From NCBI GenBank assembly GCA_050084515.1, contig CM114272.1, positions 46,376,001 through 46,440,000 on the forward strand: 64,000 nucleotides of DNA. Reading direction: 5' to 3'. Shown piece after piece: positions 9,596-22,169 of this stretch. The position numbers were made by a program, and so were the translations under genes. Under the pieces are notes generated by a model. That model made no database searches. It worked only from the letters and a program-made list of their open reading frames with translations, and was not told where the DNA came from. Each line of letters starts with the position of its first letter. The stretch's first letter is position 1. This stretch comes from Blasia pusilla. Lineage: Eukaryota; Marchantiophyta; Marchantiopsida; Blasiales.

Positions 9596-11190
9596 GGGTC
9601 ATACACGTGACCCCTGCTTGGCAACTGCCGTATATCCACCAACATGCTAAATACGCCTGCTAATCTACTGCACCGTCAACACCAATTCCTCCATGTGATA
9701 TGGCAACCTCAACAACATAACCATCACCTTGCACAACATGTCGATCCTCCCGTCAACAGATGCGGACTATCCGTCAATATTAGCGTACTAACACTCTATC
9801 GTCAACTCTCCACCATAAACTTTCGGTGCAAATACCCCATCTCGCTCACAATCAAACAACGTTCAAATCCCATCCATGCTTGCCAATACATAGAGTCTCT
9901 CGGAAAATTCTCTAACCATGGTAACCTACCCTAGTAGCTCACATACTATGGTCAGCCGGCCTAACCACATAGTAGCTCCAACCACATCAGACCCTAACCA
10001 TGTAGCTCTCCTCAAACCACGTTCTGACTCCTACCACGTACTCTACCCCAATCTTGCCTGACTCTATCTAGGTGGCCTGGCCACTACGTCGCCCCTACCA
10101 TGTCCGATCCGTCTGACCACGTTCATCCAACTTACCACATCACTCTCATCTATGTGGTGGTAGTAGCTTCCACCACGTTCGCCCAACTCTATCCCTTGTG
10201 ACAGCCTTGTGTGGGTGCGGCTCCATATACCCACCCTTCCTTCTCACTACGTGGCAGCACTTGTGGGCATGGCTCCCTCTCCCCACCCTTTCTTCTCAAC
10301 TACATGCAGTACGATGCCCTATGACTGCATCATTCTCTCTCAGACTCGCCCAGCTTTGGCTAACCCGAGCTTTGGCAGCTTTGTATGCCGCTCTTTCCTT
10401 CCTTGTGACACGCGCCCCTATGACATGGCCCTCACTTTCCTTCTTACGGCTTCCCTGCTTACGTCGATCAGACCCCTATGACAGCCTTCCACCCACTTTT
10501 GTCTCCTTCCCTCGACAGATCTCTCTGCCTTGGGCTCTAACCTTCCTGCCTAGCCTCTCGTGTGGCACGTGTTCCTATGATGCTACCCCTCATCATTCAC
10601 GTCCTCCTGTGTACTCAGTACCCCTTCTGACAGGGCCTATTGACGTGGGCTTGACCAACTCTCTACTTAACCTTGCTTGTACCTTAGGAGGTACCCGTAG
10701 CATCACAAGTACCGATCGAATTTTTCTGGAGCTATCATGGCTCTACACTGCTCCCTATGGAGTAGCTTCTCCTTCTTTTTCCAACCTCTACCTTGTTACC
10801 CCACCTTTTGCCTTCACGGACCTCTTCCTACGTCCGTCCAAGGCATTCATGACCGCCTGTTTGGACACGCCCCGTCTCCTCCTGTCTCTTTGGCACACCT
10901 GGCCACCACGTGGCGGACGCTCACTTGCCTTGTCCTAATGAGCCCACCTAGCTCTCTATCCCACCTCACGTTAAAAACCCTCTCTCCCTATTCACGCACG
11001 TTCGAGCTCTTGCCTTCCTCATTTGCGCCACAAAACTCCCACGTACACCTGGTTTTTCTTAGGCGCGTACGCTGTGTTTCCCGACCTCAAGACTTGGCTA
11101 GCCTGTGCGACTACACGCATCCCTATGCGCTTGCAGCCCTTAGGCACGCACGCTCTCGGTGTAACTCCTTCCGTTTGACGCGCACCGCCA
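9596..11190. other. Repeat-rich non-coding region, probable retroelement terminus
   Basis: I see no supported gene. From 9920 to 10200 the motif CCAC(G/A)T recurs about every 15-25 bases. From 10190 to 10950 a looser repeat with CCCTATGAC and TGGCACACG recurs. Open frames here lack conserved motifs and look like by-products of the C-rich composition. The position fits the LTR or leader of the minus-strand gag element, but no boundary can be fixed. Confidence 0.4.
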
Positions 11191-12060
11191 TTTGATCGAT
11201 GATTATTGCGTGAGTGAATTCAATTCACCACCCTTGAGGGCCGCCGAGAGCGGACGTTTGGAGGAGAAGGGAGGGCGCGGTGGAGCTATACGGGATGGCG
11301 GCGAGGATGGGAAGGATTTTGATGGTGGGATGGAGAATGGAGGGAGGTCGTGTGTTATATCAAAATGGAAATATAGATTTCTTTTACGTTTTGACCCGTA
11401 GCCACACACGTTAATATTTTTCATTTTATTTTATTTTGTAGATTTTTGTTTTTTTAGGGTTTCTCATATAGGTATTAGGGTCTTCTTTGTTGTCTCATTT
11501 CGTTCTCATGCTTTGAATGTTTCCAAGACAACTCATGTTGTTATTCCACGCCACCTTTTTTTTTTTCTCTATGTCCTTATCCTGTAGCCACACACGTTTC
11601 TCGTTCACGTTTGACCCATGTTTTTCTTCCTTATCCCACTCTATTCCCATCTATTCTTTCCATCTATTCTTTTTCCATATCATTAGTACCTCCATACTAT
11701 CTCTCCATTGTTCTGGGAAGGGGTTGGGCCATAGGTCCTAGGTGAAGATGGTAGATGAGAGTTCATACTAGGGAGAGCATTTTCCTGGATGGGAAGAGAG
11801 TTGATTACCATTAGGGCTAGTTCGAATGGGGGTTGTGGGGCGGATTTTGGTGGGGTTTGTCTCTCGAGTTTGATGGGAGGGGTCATGTTCTCTTCTTGGT
11901 GAGAGGTGTCCATGCCTCGACTCGCATTGGACCCTCGCGTAGGGGCTTGTGGGTCGTCTAGCCGGGATACGAAATGCCCTTGTTGTCCCGAATTCTTCAC
12001 TCGTTCACGAATCTGGATCCATTTAGCGGCTCAACATCTTGACTTTCATTGATTCAGATG
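11191..12060. other. Non-coding region
   Basis: This stretch holds a purine-rich plus-strand segment (11220-11350), a T-rich segment (11400-11700) and G-rich sequence (11700-11960). I see no gene, terminal repeat or target duplication. Confidence 0.4.
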
Positions 12061-12061
12061 G

Positions 12062-12628
12062 GTGGTTCCTCCAGTCAATCATGGATGCTCACCGGTGCTT
12101 TATGCATCATCGCCCCCTCCCGAGGCATGGGAGTGGTTGAGGTCCCACCTTGGCAGCATCACACGTCTCTTTGAGACCCGTTTTCCTTACCCGAGGTTGT
12201 TTCATAGGATCCCCCATGCTATTCGGGATGAGCTTCGCGAGTCTTTCCTCCTTCCCTTATCTAGGATTGCACTTGATCCTATGGATGAGCTCTTGTGGTA
12301 TCTACTACTTCTCCTTCCACGATGGTGTCTTCGCTATACCCGAGAAGGGAAGGCTGGCCATAGAGAGGTTGTGGCCCGATTGCGGCGCTTCCGAGGAGGT
12401 GATTGGGAGTCTCTGCAGAGTGAGTTCGTGGCACATGCCAGAGGTAGCACTCCACGTGGTTTCCTAGCGGACGATCTTGTAGCTGCCAGATTGCGACGAT
12501 GTAGGAGACTTGGGCGAGCCAAGGAGTACTCGCGAGTGGCTCGTGCGCTCCACCCTATGGATATGGCTCCTCCTTCCGTTGTTCCCATCGACACACTCCA
12601 ACGAGCCAATATGAGAAAGATGGCTTGA
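12062..12628 (+). pseudogene. N-terminal fragment of a non-LTR reverse transcriptase element
   Basis: An open frame of 188 codons contains DELRESFLLPLSRIA, LLLLLPRWCL, GHREVVARLRRF, a GDWESL box and LVAARLRRCRRLGRAKEYSR. This series is the N-terminal region that precedes the RT domain in a plant non-LTR element family. The RT part of the same kind of element occurs separately at 36990-38474. The frame stops at 12628 and nothing RT-like follows, so this is a 3'-truncated fragment. Identification rests on recall of the family pattern. Confidence 0.5.
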
Positions 12629-13069
12629 GAAAGCCATCTATCTCCCTTATATAGGTGTGGAAAGAGCCAAAAGGCTCTTCCCCTAAAAATAGCAATCCCC
12701 TTGATAACCTGCACGCACAGGTTACAGGGGGCGGATGACCTACTGAACAAGTCGCTCGGTTGTGAAAGATCCCAACAAGAAAGTTGTCAGAACCAACGTT
12801 CTTGACACAATGGACTTATCCTCAACCTCGTCTAACACCTCGGGACAAAGTTACACTCAAAAAAATCCGTTGGCTCTCTATGCTGTTATCGCAATAGATC
12901 TCTACCTATCGGCTACTATATAAGATGTGACAGGTTCAACAAAGAGAGAATGAGCTCTCAAGCTCTCTCTATTGGAGGCATAACCCCTTCCCTCTCCCAA
13001 GCTCTCTCCACCGTAACTTATGCTTGCAAGTCACCTCCTTGGCTTTTGACCTATTGTAGCGCGTCAAGG
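12629..13069. other. Non-coding region with TATA-like box and small hairpins
   Basis: CCTTATATAGG lies at about 12643-12653. Short inverted repeats follow: AGAGCC...GGCTCT near 12664-12679 and AACCTG...CAGGTT near 12706-12724. Composition and hairpins suggest a fragment of an LTR, but no ends are visible. Ty3-A inserted at its right edge. Confidence 0.35.
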
Positions 13070-13074
13070 ATCAC

Positions 13075-14300
13075 TGTGATACCCACAATTTTATGCTCTT
13101 GAAGAATATATATTTTTATTCAACGAAGACTCTTGTATATTATGATTTTGATTTTGATTATTTATTATTATGAGGAAGAATAAGTGAATCACGAAGCTCC
13201 TGGGACAAGGCAGAGAGATGGAAGATCAAGGATTTGCCTTAGAGGAGAGGAAAACGCAATAACGAAGTCTCAAGACTCAGAACGAAGCTTAACGAAGCTC
13301 AAAGAAGATGTACGAAGCTCTGTCAACGAAGTACTTTGCTACATAACGAAGCATCACGAAGAAAAGAAGAAAGAAGTACTTCGCTCTTTAACGAAGCGCG
13401 AAGCACGAAGTACGAAGCACAAGAGATAAGAACGAAGCATGGAGTACTTCGTCCTCCTGAAGTCTAACGAAGCGAAGCTAAGAAGGACTGTGATTTCAAG
13501 AGACACATGTTAAAACAATTAGACTAGGAAAGGGCGCGACCCTTTGTATCAAATTGGTAGTTAGAACAGTTTTGTACAGCGGATTCAGAGGGATCGTAGG
13601 AAAAACTAAGAGAACCATAGATCTAGGTAGTTAGAAATAGTGAAGAGACACTAGTTTCATCAAGAACGTTTCGAATCTTAGGATCACTTCCACTCCAACA
13701 AATATTTAAGAAGCAAGGCAGAAGCCATAATCATCATTCTCTTACGAAGTCCTTATGTTGTAGAAATGGTCCGAGCAAGAGAGTAGTACCCTCTCGAGCT
13801 TGTATACACTTTGAAGCTTTCTCGTTCTTGATGGAGTAGTAAAGCAATCATTCATTCATTCTGATGTGCGATGCTTGTGTCTGAGTATTCTTTTTGGGTC
13901 TGCAGAATGAGGATTGAATCAGGCAAACCTTTCTCATCAGTGAAATAATCAACAGGAGTTGTAGGAAATCTGTTTGACAGAGAGTAACCTACCGAGACGG
14001 ATTGAGTTCCGAAAGTAGGAGAAGCCAGCTTTTGTGTTGAGATCTCTGTGAGGTTTCTTGATGTCGAGAGGAAAATCTACCTGAACATGTTGTCAATTCC
14101 ACTACAGAGAATCGAGAAAAGATCCTTTGGTACTAAGAAAGATCAGAAGATATTGATAAGACATTGAATATAACTCACACCTTTAAATACAACTATTACA
14201 ACAGAATTGTAATTCCGAACTCTCTTTTCATCAAACAATGATCCTCTTGGGGATCGAACTTTTTAAAACGACTATAAACTAGAAACACTTGTACATTACA
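13075..14300 (+). repeat. 5' LTR of Ty3-A
   Basis: It begins TGTGATACCCACAA and ends TTGTACATTACA. An internal block (13260-13490) is built from many short AACGAAGC / GCACGAAG units. The LTR end carries GATCCTCTTGGGGATCGAAC, a GATCC...GGATC hairpin. Confidence 0.9.
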
Positions 14301-14317
14301 TATAGCAAGAAACTTTT

Positions 14318-14335
14318 TGGCGCCGCTGCCGGGGA
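14318..14335 (+). other. Primer binding site of Ty3-A (tRNA-Asp-like)
   Basis: TGGCGCCGCTGCCGGGGA, 17 bases after the LTR, matches the 3' end of plant tRNA-Asp (TGGCGCCGTTGCCGGGGA) with one difference. It fixes the direction of the element as plus. Confidence 0.75.
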
Positions 14336-14367
14336 TCATATTCTTTGCTGAAAAGGGAGAGAGATAC

Positions 14368-14670
14368 ATGGGGAATCCGGGAGCGGGGAAAGAAGCCTCG
14401 TCTCTTGGAAGACCCAACCAGCTAGTTCTTACTGAAGACCATCTGATATCTCTAGCTACTCCCCTCAGAAAATGGATGTAAGAAGATAACAACAGATTTG
14501 AAGCATTGGTGCTAGAAAAGATAGAACAATTAATTAGCCTTGTCAATAAACCAGTCGCCGAACGGTGCTCCGCCCATGAACGTCAGTTGTACTTGGTGAT
14601 GACTCGGTACTTCTGTTTATGGGAGGAAAACCTAGCAGGAAGATTAAGAGCATCTGGCACACGTTTGTAG
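14368..14670 (+). pseudogene. 5' ORF of Ty3-A (gag leader or N-terminal gag)
   Basis: From the ATG at 14368 a frame of 100 codons runs to TAG at 14668 with one internal TAA at 14479 (CAA to TAA would explain it). It contains a Leu/Glu-rich helical stretch (FEALVLEKIEQLISLV). It may be the N-terminus of gag or a short leader ORF. The stretch from 14671 to 15062 has further fragments in shifted frames before the nested insertion. No domain is recognised. Confidence 0.4.
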
Positions 14671-15051
14671 GCTTAGGAAGTAGCAACCTTTGATTTCCCC
14701 TCCATGGACCCCTACCTTTTTGCGACCGTGGGTGCGGAAGCAAGTTTCCGGATCCCAGAAGGGGCTCATGGAAGGCTCCCGGCCCTCTTCGCGAGATCAG
14801 CGAGCCCATAGACGGAGTAAGAAACAAGAAGATAACCCGGCTTGGAGACCTCCTGGGTTGTCTCCCGGTCTTCGTCTTCGCGGGAAGCCCAAGAGCAAGA
14901 AGTGAGACAGGAACAAACTCTCCACTACCTCCCCTGCCAGTTTGCAGTCGGACGAAGAGTCAACCTGGGACCCTTTTGGAGAGTCAGGGGACGCGGGGCC
15001 GACCCAATCAACTAGAGCAGAGCCACTACCTCCTCCCTCCCGAGCCTCAAG

Positions 15052-15062
15052 CCCGGGACCCA
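15052..15062. repeat. Target duplication (left) of Mutator-like element
   Basis: CCCGGGACCCA is repeated exactly at 27490-27500. An 11-bp duplication is the size expected for Mutator-like transposases (9-11 bp). To its left is the Ty3-A leader, and to the right of the second copy the Ty3-A gag begins. Confidence 0.7.
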
Positions 15063-15844
15063 GGGGGCTGGTATTCTGGCAGGAGAGAGTAAGAGAGGAG
15101 AGGAAGAGAGGAAGAGAGGAGAGTCTCTCTTCAAAAAAAAGGGCCAAATCCGCCTCCTCTCTTCAAAATTTTTTGACATATTTGAAATTTTCGTTTGCTT
15201 TCAAATTCAGGAAATCTTTAGAAGAGAGTAGGTAGTGGTCCACATTTGGCCCTAAAAAAACCTCCTCTTTCCTGGGGGCGAGAAAAAAGGAGACATCATA
15301 AGACCACCCTAAACATTTTTCCATCACTGTCCATGTGAGCCTAAGTTTCTTAACATTCCCTGTCTCGGTCAACAAAAAGCAGTGCCCTTGGTATTTTTGT
15401 TGGAGGACCACCCGGATGGGTACCTCTCTTTTTGCACGGATTTGTTGCCTGCATCATGGCCTCCCCTAAATTGCCCCATAACCAACTTTCTGTCAGTTAT
15501 GAATGGTGTCTGCTCAAGACCAACTTTCTGAAATGTGAAAAAATCAGATCCTAAGGCTCAGAAACCGAGAAGCTGCACCCCTCCCAACCCGTAAGAAAGC
15601 TCACCATAAGAAATGAAAGATTTTTAGAAGTGATTTTCTTCCACCCTGCACCCACGACGATCTAACGGGTTGGGAATCCGAAATGGCAATCCGACAGGTA
15701 GTAGGAATCTTGCACATCTTAGACAAGAAAAGAAGCCTACAACTGGTTGGACGAATGAAGGGGAACGAGCCAAAAGTCAAGAAGCCCGCCACAATGCGTC
15801 AGAAGTTGGTCTCACCGGGATAGAGTCCGATCACTCAAGCAGTC

Positions 15845-15930
15845 AACCTGTCGGAATCCGAGAGGTTGCCTGGAAATGGTTAAAAAGTTGCAGTGGGCAA
15901 AAAGCAAAAAGTCGGAATCATACGGGTTGC
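15845..15930. repeat. Palindromes in 3' module (right copy)
   Basis: Two degenerate palindromes (CAACCTGTCGG...CCGAGAGGTTG and GTCGGAATCATACGGGTTGC) are counterparts of 7028-7125. They show stem decay compared with the intron arrays. Confidence 0.6.
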
Positions 15931-16497
15931 AGAATTGTAATTCTGAGTAGCTAAAAGAACACAATCCACAAGTCCAAAAACATATTCCAGCAAACTTTTA
16001 CAAACACCATTATGGGTTGAAAAAATCTCGTCCTTTATTACCTCCGAAGGAACCTTGGAAATGTACATTTCACCTAGTCTATGATTTCTTCAACCTCGTC
16101 ATCTACAAATTTACTCCTAACTCTCCTCGGTGATAGTACCAAAGGAATGTCCTGGGATTCAAGTGGCTCCTCTGGCCGATTGTAGACGAGGATCGAAAAT
16201 GTTGGCGAATTCAAGAGCCTTGGCCTCCCCCTAGGTACACCATAACGGTCCCATGTAACCTGTCTCGAGTCCCACCGCCTTCCTCGGCAGTATACCTTGT
16301 ACGCTCTGCAATGTGACACCCATCCAGTATCAATATCTGCTCCGTCCCCGGTAATACCACTATGGCAACCGCACAGGTAGAAGGAATCCAACATGTCTGA
16401 GAGAAGAAAAGAAGCCTACGCCTGCCTTTACGAGTTGAGGGGAAGGTGCCAAGGGAAGAAGCCCGCCAGACTTCCTGATCCGAAAGGGTCCGATCAG

Positions 16498-16600
16498 GCA
16501 ACCTGTCGGAATCAGACAGGTTGCCTGGAGGTGGTAAAAAGGGTCCAGTGGTCAAAAAGCGAAAAGTTGCAAGGAGGAGAAATCCGACGGGTTGCAAAGT
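16498..16600. repeat. Palindromes in first 3' module (right copy)
   Basis: GCAACCTGTCGG...CAGACAGGTTGCC and a half-unit AAATCCGACGGGTTGCAAA are counterparts of 6352-6450. Confidence 0.6.
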
Positions 16601-17407
16601 AGAAGACCGTGGAGTACATAGACGATCACATTTGAAAAGACAAAATGATCAGCAAACATTTACAAGCACCACCATCGATCAAAAAAATCTTCTGCTTTAT
16701 ATCATCCGAAAAAAGCTCGGAACTGTATATTTGATCTATTCTATGAAATCTTTTGCCAAATTATCAAAAAACTCCCTACTCCAAACGCTGCAGTCAAGCT
16801 GGGTCGTTGAGTTCTTTGAACTCACTCGTCATCGTCCGAGAGCTCTTGGAAAATCACTTTCGGCCTTGTCCTCCCGATTTTGGGAATCGTTGGAAGTGAC
16901 GATGGAGTCACTACCAAGGGTGGCTCTGGAACCGGAGCTCTCAGCTTCGGTGGAGAGTTGTACGTCCCAAGGAGCCTTTCGTATTCTGCCTTTGCCTCCT
17001 TGCAAAGGTCAAACAGTTCCTGCCTTCCTCGAGGCAGAGAATGTTCCTGCCACTCTGCCAGGCGCCTCTGATACTCGCCCCTGAAAGGCCCACTAAGTCG
17101 AACACCAAGTCACCCGGCCTTGAGCAAAGCTCGATGAGCGTTTGCATCAGGGCTGGTGACTTTTCCCTTCCTCCCAGAAGTGGGGTACTGTCTTGCATGT
17201 AAATCCCCGGGGGGGAATTGTACAAACTATCTAAGTTGTACCCATCTGAGCATGGATCCACAGGATCCTGGATCTTGAACACCAGGAAATTGTGCTCGGG
17301 CCGAACGAAGCAGTAGACGTAGGAGTGGTCCATCTGTAAATCAGACGAAACAATGTGAGAAACTAAAGAAGTCGCCTTGAGAAGATTTTCAATAACTGAC
17401 TTTGGAT

Positions 17408-17770
17408 CAACCTGTCGGAGTCCGACGGGTTGTTTTGTCCCGGACCAACCCGTCGGAACCCAACGGGTTGCAGTTGCTTTTGGGTTTTCCCGGTTGATTT
17501 TGGTTTTCGGATGCAACCCGTCGGAAGGCGGACGGGTTCGCTAGACCAGACCAGCCCATGCTCGCCTGAGAGCAACCCGTCGCTATTAGACGGGTTGCAT
17601 CCAAAAACCAAAATCAACTGCAACCCGTCGGGTTCCGATGGGTTGCAGGTACACCGCGGTTTTCCCTGTGTATGTGGGAAAGATGCAACCCGTCGGAAAC
17701 CGACGGGTTGCTCTCAGCCGAGCATGGGCTGCTCTAAGCCAGCAACCCGTCGCCTTCCGACGGGTTGCTC
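17408..17770. repeat. Palindrome array C' in intron 3 (right copy)
   Basis: About seven palindromes with the same stem as array C. Order and centres are similar to the left copy but not identical, which shows that the number and exact sequence of units shift between copies. Confidence 0.85.
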
Positions 17771-19904
17771 ACGGACAAAAAAAACTCAGATTGACTCTCA
17801 TTCTACACATCATTATAAGATAATTGAAATTATTGTACAAGAATTGAGCCTTACCCGAATCTGACTCGTCGCGGATCGGAGTGGGTACTCGTTTTTTATG
17901 ATCCACGATTGTGTCGTCCTCCATTTTAGCCACCTCTTGACGCACTGGAGGTTGAAGAGCTCGTCCTTGCCCCCTCCAGTCAACACCAAGAAGCAGCCCC
18001 TGTCACTCAGATAGGCGTCTGCAAAGGAGAACAAAAGTGCAATCTGGTCATAAGTGAGCGGCAGATTCCACTCAGGTACCTCGTACGCCGGATTTTCGCC
18101 CCAAAGTCGCAACCCTGAGGGCAGATTGGCGATCAAGAGATCCACCGCAACCTCTTCCACCACTCCATTCACCGTCCAGGCAGCGTGCCCGTTTCGTTGG
18201 AGCTTCCGTCCCAGCGTTGTCAATTTTTCGATGGCAGTTGTCGACGCTTGAGAATCGAAGTCGCTATTCGGCTCATCCGAGAAAGAGGTGGCGAAGGAGG
18301 ACGCTTGTCCGGGTCGTTGTTTGTCTGTGTCTTCCCAAGGATGATGGGCTGTATTCTCCTTGGGACAACCCGGGCACCTCTCGCTTCCGCTTCTCCCTAG
18401 TCTGGGGACGGCTTGTCGGGGTTTCTATGACCTCGGATTCTGGTGGCGTTTTCTTTGCCGAGGACCTGGTCCGACCCTCTCTCCCTGCTCGTCCGGACGA
18501 TTCCGCCTCTGGCCTCTCATCTTCAGGCTCTCTTTGGGAAGTCTCGGCCTCTGAATTTTTCCCTCCTCTCCTTGCCTTTGAGACCATTTGTGGATTTGTC
18601 TTTGGCTGTCAGGACCTTGAAGCCAACTCACATCTCATGGGCTTGCTCTTCTGCATCTCCTCCGACGAAGTCTTCAGCCGGACGAAATTGGGGATGTCGT
18701 CTTGTCTGAGGCCCTTTGCATCATGAAGCACTCGTAAGTCCTTATCCGTGATGTCTTCAGGGTTGTTGAAGTCGAGCCAAATGGGGCAATTCTCCACCTC
18801 CCAATCGGACATGTGCTGCCCCATCTCCACGTCGTACATGGAGAATGTCTCTGCATCCGGCAGCGAAGCCCACAATTTTAAGGCTACCGATAATTTTCCC
18901 CACGTACTGCGTTCTTACACTAGACAGGTACTGAATACCATCCGTTGGGAGCTTTAAGTCGACAAGATATCGGCCGTCTGCTCTGTAGATCTCGCTTCTT
19001 CTTCGCTTGATCTGTTTGTTACCCTCTACTTCTTCGTCAAGCTCTGCCGAGGAGGATGCAAACCTTGAACATGGTCTTGAATCTAGGTTCTTGGTTGGCT
19101 TGTCCCGGATGTCGTGGAGCCAAACCTCGTAATCTCAGAACTTTCAAGGTTTGCTTCGGCGGAATGGGCTCTAATCTTCGAGCTCGCTTGCAGGCCGTCG
19201 GCCAAAGACGGACTTCCCGATTACCAACTTAGCCCGGGCGACCATTCGCGTAGCCAATGCGAGATCATGGATCGGACACACCAGAGGATGGTGTGCCGCC
19301 CTCTTCGGGCCTCTCGAGCCCTCGAGACTGATTTTCATCAATCGTATCCTCCTGAACTCGCTAATCCCGGATAACGCAAAAGCGATGCACGCGATCCCGA
19401 CACTTTCTCCCCAATCCGACCATGCGGATCTTCATCCCTCTTCCGCTGACGCTTGATAATCGCCTTGAGCTCCTTGTAGAACTCTGGACCAAGTTCGGGG
19501 TTGAGAATGCTGATGTATCGTTGCATCTTGCTCGCCGTGTATTTCGTTGCAGCAGATACAGTAGCTTGGATGAATTTGGCACGCTCGGATGCAGATACCT
19601 TCTCCCTCCGCTCGGCTCGGTCTGGCGCTTTTCTTCGGCCTATATCTTCGACCAGCAAAGGATGGTTACGGCTGCATCTTGAGAAATAAACTTGTTTGCC
19701 CAAGTTTTCTTCTTAATCTGAGCACCCTTTGCAAGCATCTGATTGACGAGGGCATCGCCCAAGAACCCCTTGTACTCTCCCGGGTACGTCGTAAGCACCT
19801 TCCTCACCCGATCGCACTCCTGGATCCAATGGTGGGTGACATTCCCCTCAGATACAATCCTGCACATCCAAACTCAACCCGTCAGGAAATTACATGGGTT
19901 CCTG

Positions 19905-20606
19905 CAACCCGTCGGACTCCGACGGGTCGTCAGCTCAGGGTCGGATTCTAGCAACAAGCTAAATGATGCAACCCATCGGAGTCTGACGGTTTGCATTCAG
20001 ATTTGCTAATGCCAGGTAAGCAACTCGTCGGACTCCGACGGGTTGCTGGACTGCACGCTTTTTCGGATGGTTTTTTAAGATTGCAACTCGTCGGACTCCG
20101 ACGGGTTGATTTCGGCCAAAAACAGTTTCGAGGCAAGCAACCCGTCGGACTCCGACGGGTTACTTTGGGGAAAAAACCTTCTAAACCTACAGTCACTCGA
20201 GCAACTCGTCGGAGTCCGACGAGTAGCATTCTTCAAAAAACATCCTCACAAGGCGGCCTGTCGAGCAACCCGTCGGACTCCGACGTTTGCTTTGGGCCAA
20301 AAACTAGTTAAATCTATGTTCCATCAAACAAGTCGTCGGAGTCCGACGAGTTGCAATCTCAAAAAACATCCGAAAAAGCGTGCAGTCAAGCAACCCGTCG
20401 GAGTCCGACGAGTTGCAATCTTTAAAAAACATCCGAAAAAGCGTGCAGTCCAGCAACCCGTCGGAGTCCGACGAGTTGCAATCTTAAAAAAACATCCGGA
20501 AAAGCGTGCAGTCTAGCAACCCGTCGGAGTCCGACGAGTTGCTTTCTGCAAAAACAAACCTAACCCATTCATCAATCGAGCAACTCGTCGGAGTCCGACG
20601 AGTTGC
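19905..20606. repeat. Palindrome array B' in intron 2 (right copy)
   Basis: About eleven palindromes. From about 20330 to 20540 near-identical units of about 63 bp follow each other (GCAATCTTAAAAAAACATCC, then GAAAAAGCGTGCAGTC, then a palindrome). This is a clear local tandem expansion. Confidence 0.85.
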
Positions 20607-22076
20607 GAAAGTGTTAAAGATACTCACGTGTTCATGGCATGCATTGCCATCTCCACCGTCGCCATGTGATGAGGGTATGGGTGAAGGACCACTGCCTTCA
20701 GGCAGAAATGTGCCTCCAATGAGTTGGGGCGCTCCTCCGAAAACTTGGTCCATGAACCTGTGATTTCCATCCCAGATGAAGAAATGCAGATTCCTCATCC
20801 AGCTGAATTCCGTGCCCTCAACTTGCCTTATGAAGTCCTGGTCTCGCATCCTCGAATGTGTCGAGCTTTTCCAAGTCCTCCTCGGTAACGAGCTTGGGTT
20901 CCATGCTCGTCGTAAGAAATTTGAACATAGAAGGGAGGAAAGTGTCCACGTGGGATCTTTGTCGCCGCCCGATTGTTTGAGCTTTGCGATGTCCTCGTCG
21001 GATCAGATTTGCGGACGTATTCCATTGTCTTAATCGGCGAGTGGAATCCTCGGGGCGTTGTGGTCCTCCACGAGTGCCATCTGCTTTACCACCTGTCAGA
21101 ACCGAGACAAGAGGAATAAGCTACACTAAAATCCCAATGAATTGCAATTCACATAATTAAAAAAACCCAGAACCTCTCTTACCCGCTCGAAAATGGAGTC
21201 GGTTTCTTGACCAGCTAACTTATGCGAGGCAGGGTGGCAAATCGACTGGGAACTCGTCGATCCAATAGAGGTCGATGTCCTCCGCCGGGCTTGGAGTCGA
21301 GAATGACCGCTCTCCGGCTTCTTCGGCCATGTCCACCATCTCCACGCTGGCGGTCCTCATGACCTCGTCGTCATCGATTTGAAATGGTGTTGTTTCCACT
21401 ATGTTGATTGTGTCCCCGGACTTCGTGGGGGACATTTCCCGCATCTCAACAATTGCAGTTGGACGGGATGGGCTATCGTCAATGGCTATTGCTTTTTCCC
21501 GCCTCGCTTTAGCCAATTCTGCCCTCCTCACCGACACCTCCAGACGCTTCTTTTCTCTCTTTTCGTCTGTGATCCTTTTCTTCAAGGCCTGCGACGTCTC
21601 GGCCTCTTCGTTCTGTTTATCTAGCGCCGCTTGAACACGTCTCGCCAGAAGCACTTGGTTGTGCATCTCCGCTTGCCTTTCCAGCTCCTCGATTTCCTGC
21701 TGCCTAATTTCATTCGCCGAACGAGGCCCAGGAGAAGCTGACGCAGGAGTCCTAATGGACTTGGGAGTGAAGCTCCCAGACTTGTTGGCTTGTGTTTTTT
21801 TCCTCGTCATTTTTGCCGGAAATGCCTCCACCTATGTCCACCCTTGATCAGTCGCCTTGCTGATGTCGAGATGGGAGCTCGTCTCGCCTTGATGGTTAGC
21901 TCGAATCGTCGTGATATCGCTCGGTCGAACCGTCTCGCTCTTGTTCCCTCCTATCGACTCGCGATGTGTCGCCGCGTGAAATGCCCCTTCGTATCTGATC
22001 AGCTGCTGCGCGGGAGAGTGAGGAGTGAGGAATGAAGATCGCGAAATGAGAAACCGGAAATGAGCGATCTCTGCCC

Positions 22077-22085
22077 TATTTATAC
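22077..22085 (-). promoter_or_regulatory. TATA box of right ParB/methylase gene
   Basis: The minus-strand reading is TATAAATAG, as at 659-667, about 270 bp upstream of the start codon at 21810. Confidence 0.6.
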
Positions 22086-22169
22086 TTTTCTAGCCGTTGG
22101 GCTGACCGTTGGGTCCCGTCGTCCTTTCGACGGCGACGTGCCGGATGTTACGGAAGTCCGGACGTGAAA

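Larger units (their letters stand above)
16822..21810 (-). pseudogene. ParB-like / DNA methylase-like fusion gene, right copy
   Basis: The same four exons as the left copy, on the minus strand: 21183-21810, 20628-21092, 17855-19859, 16822-17333, with all splice sites kept. The N-terminus begins MTRKKTQANKSGSF. Exon 2 has FFIWDGNHRFMDQ, like the left copy. The methylase-like region reads LLIANLPSG (Asp to Asn compared with the left copy) and DLVFDLVGLSGAS. This copy has Trp, Trp and Gln at three stop positions of the left copy, but has its own stop (ATA TAG at about 19640) and frameshifts in exons 2, 3 and 4. The copies thus decayed separately from an intact ancestor. The gene points away from the transposase gene. 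Confidence 0.7.

Noticed and set aside
10198-10938. 246-codon plus-strand ORF as a membrane protein gene
   Set aside because: The sequence is a degenerate C-rich repeat. No motif, start context or neighbouring exon supports it, and hydrophobic readings arise from CTT/CTC-rich DNA.
14318-14335. tRNA gene fragment
   Set aside because: It is the primer binding site of Ty3-A; no other part of a tRNA is present.
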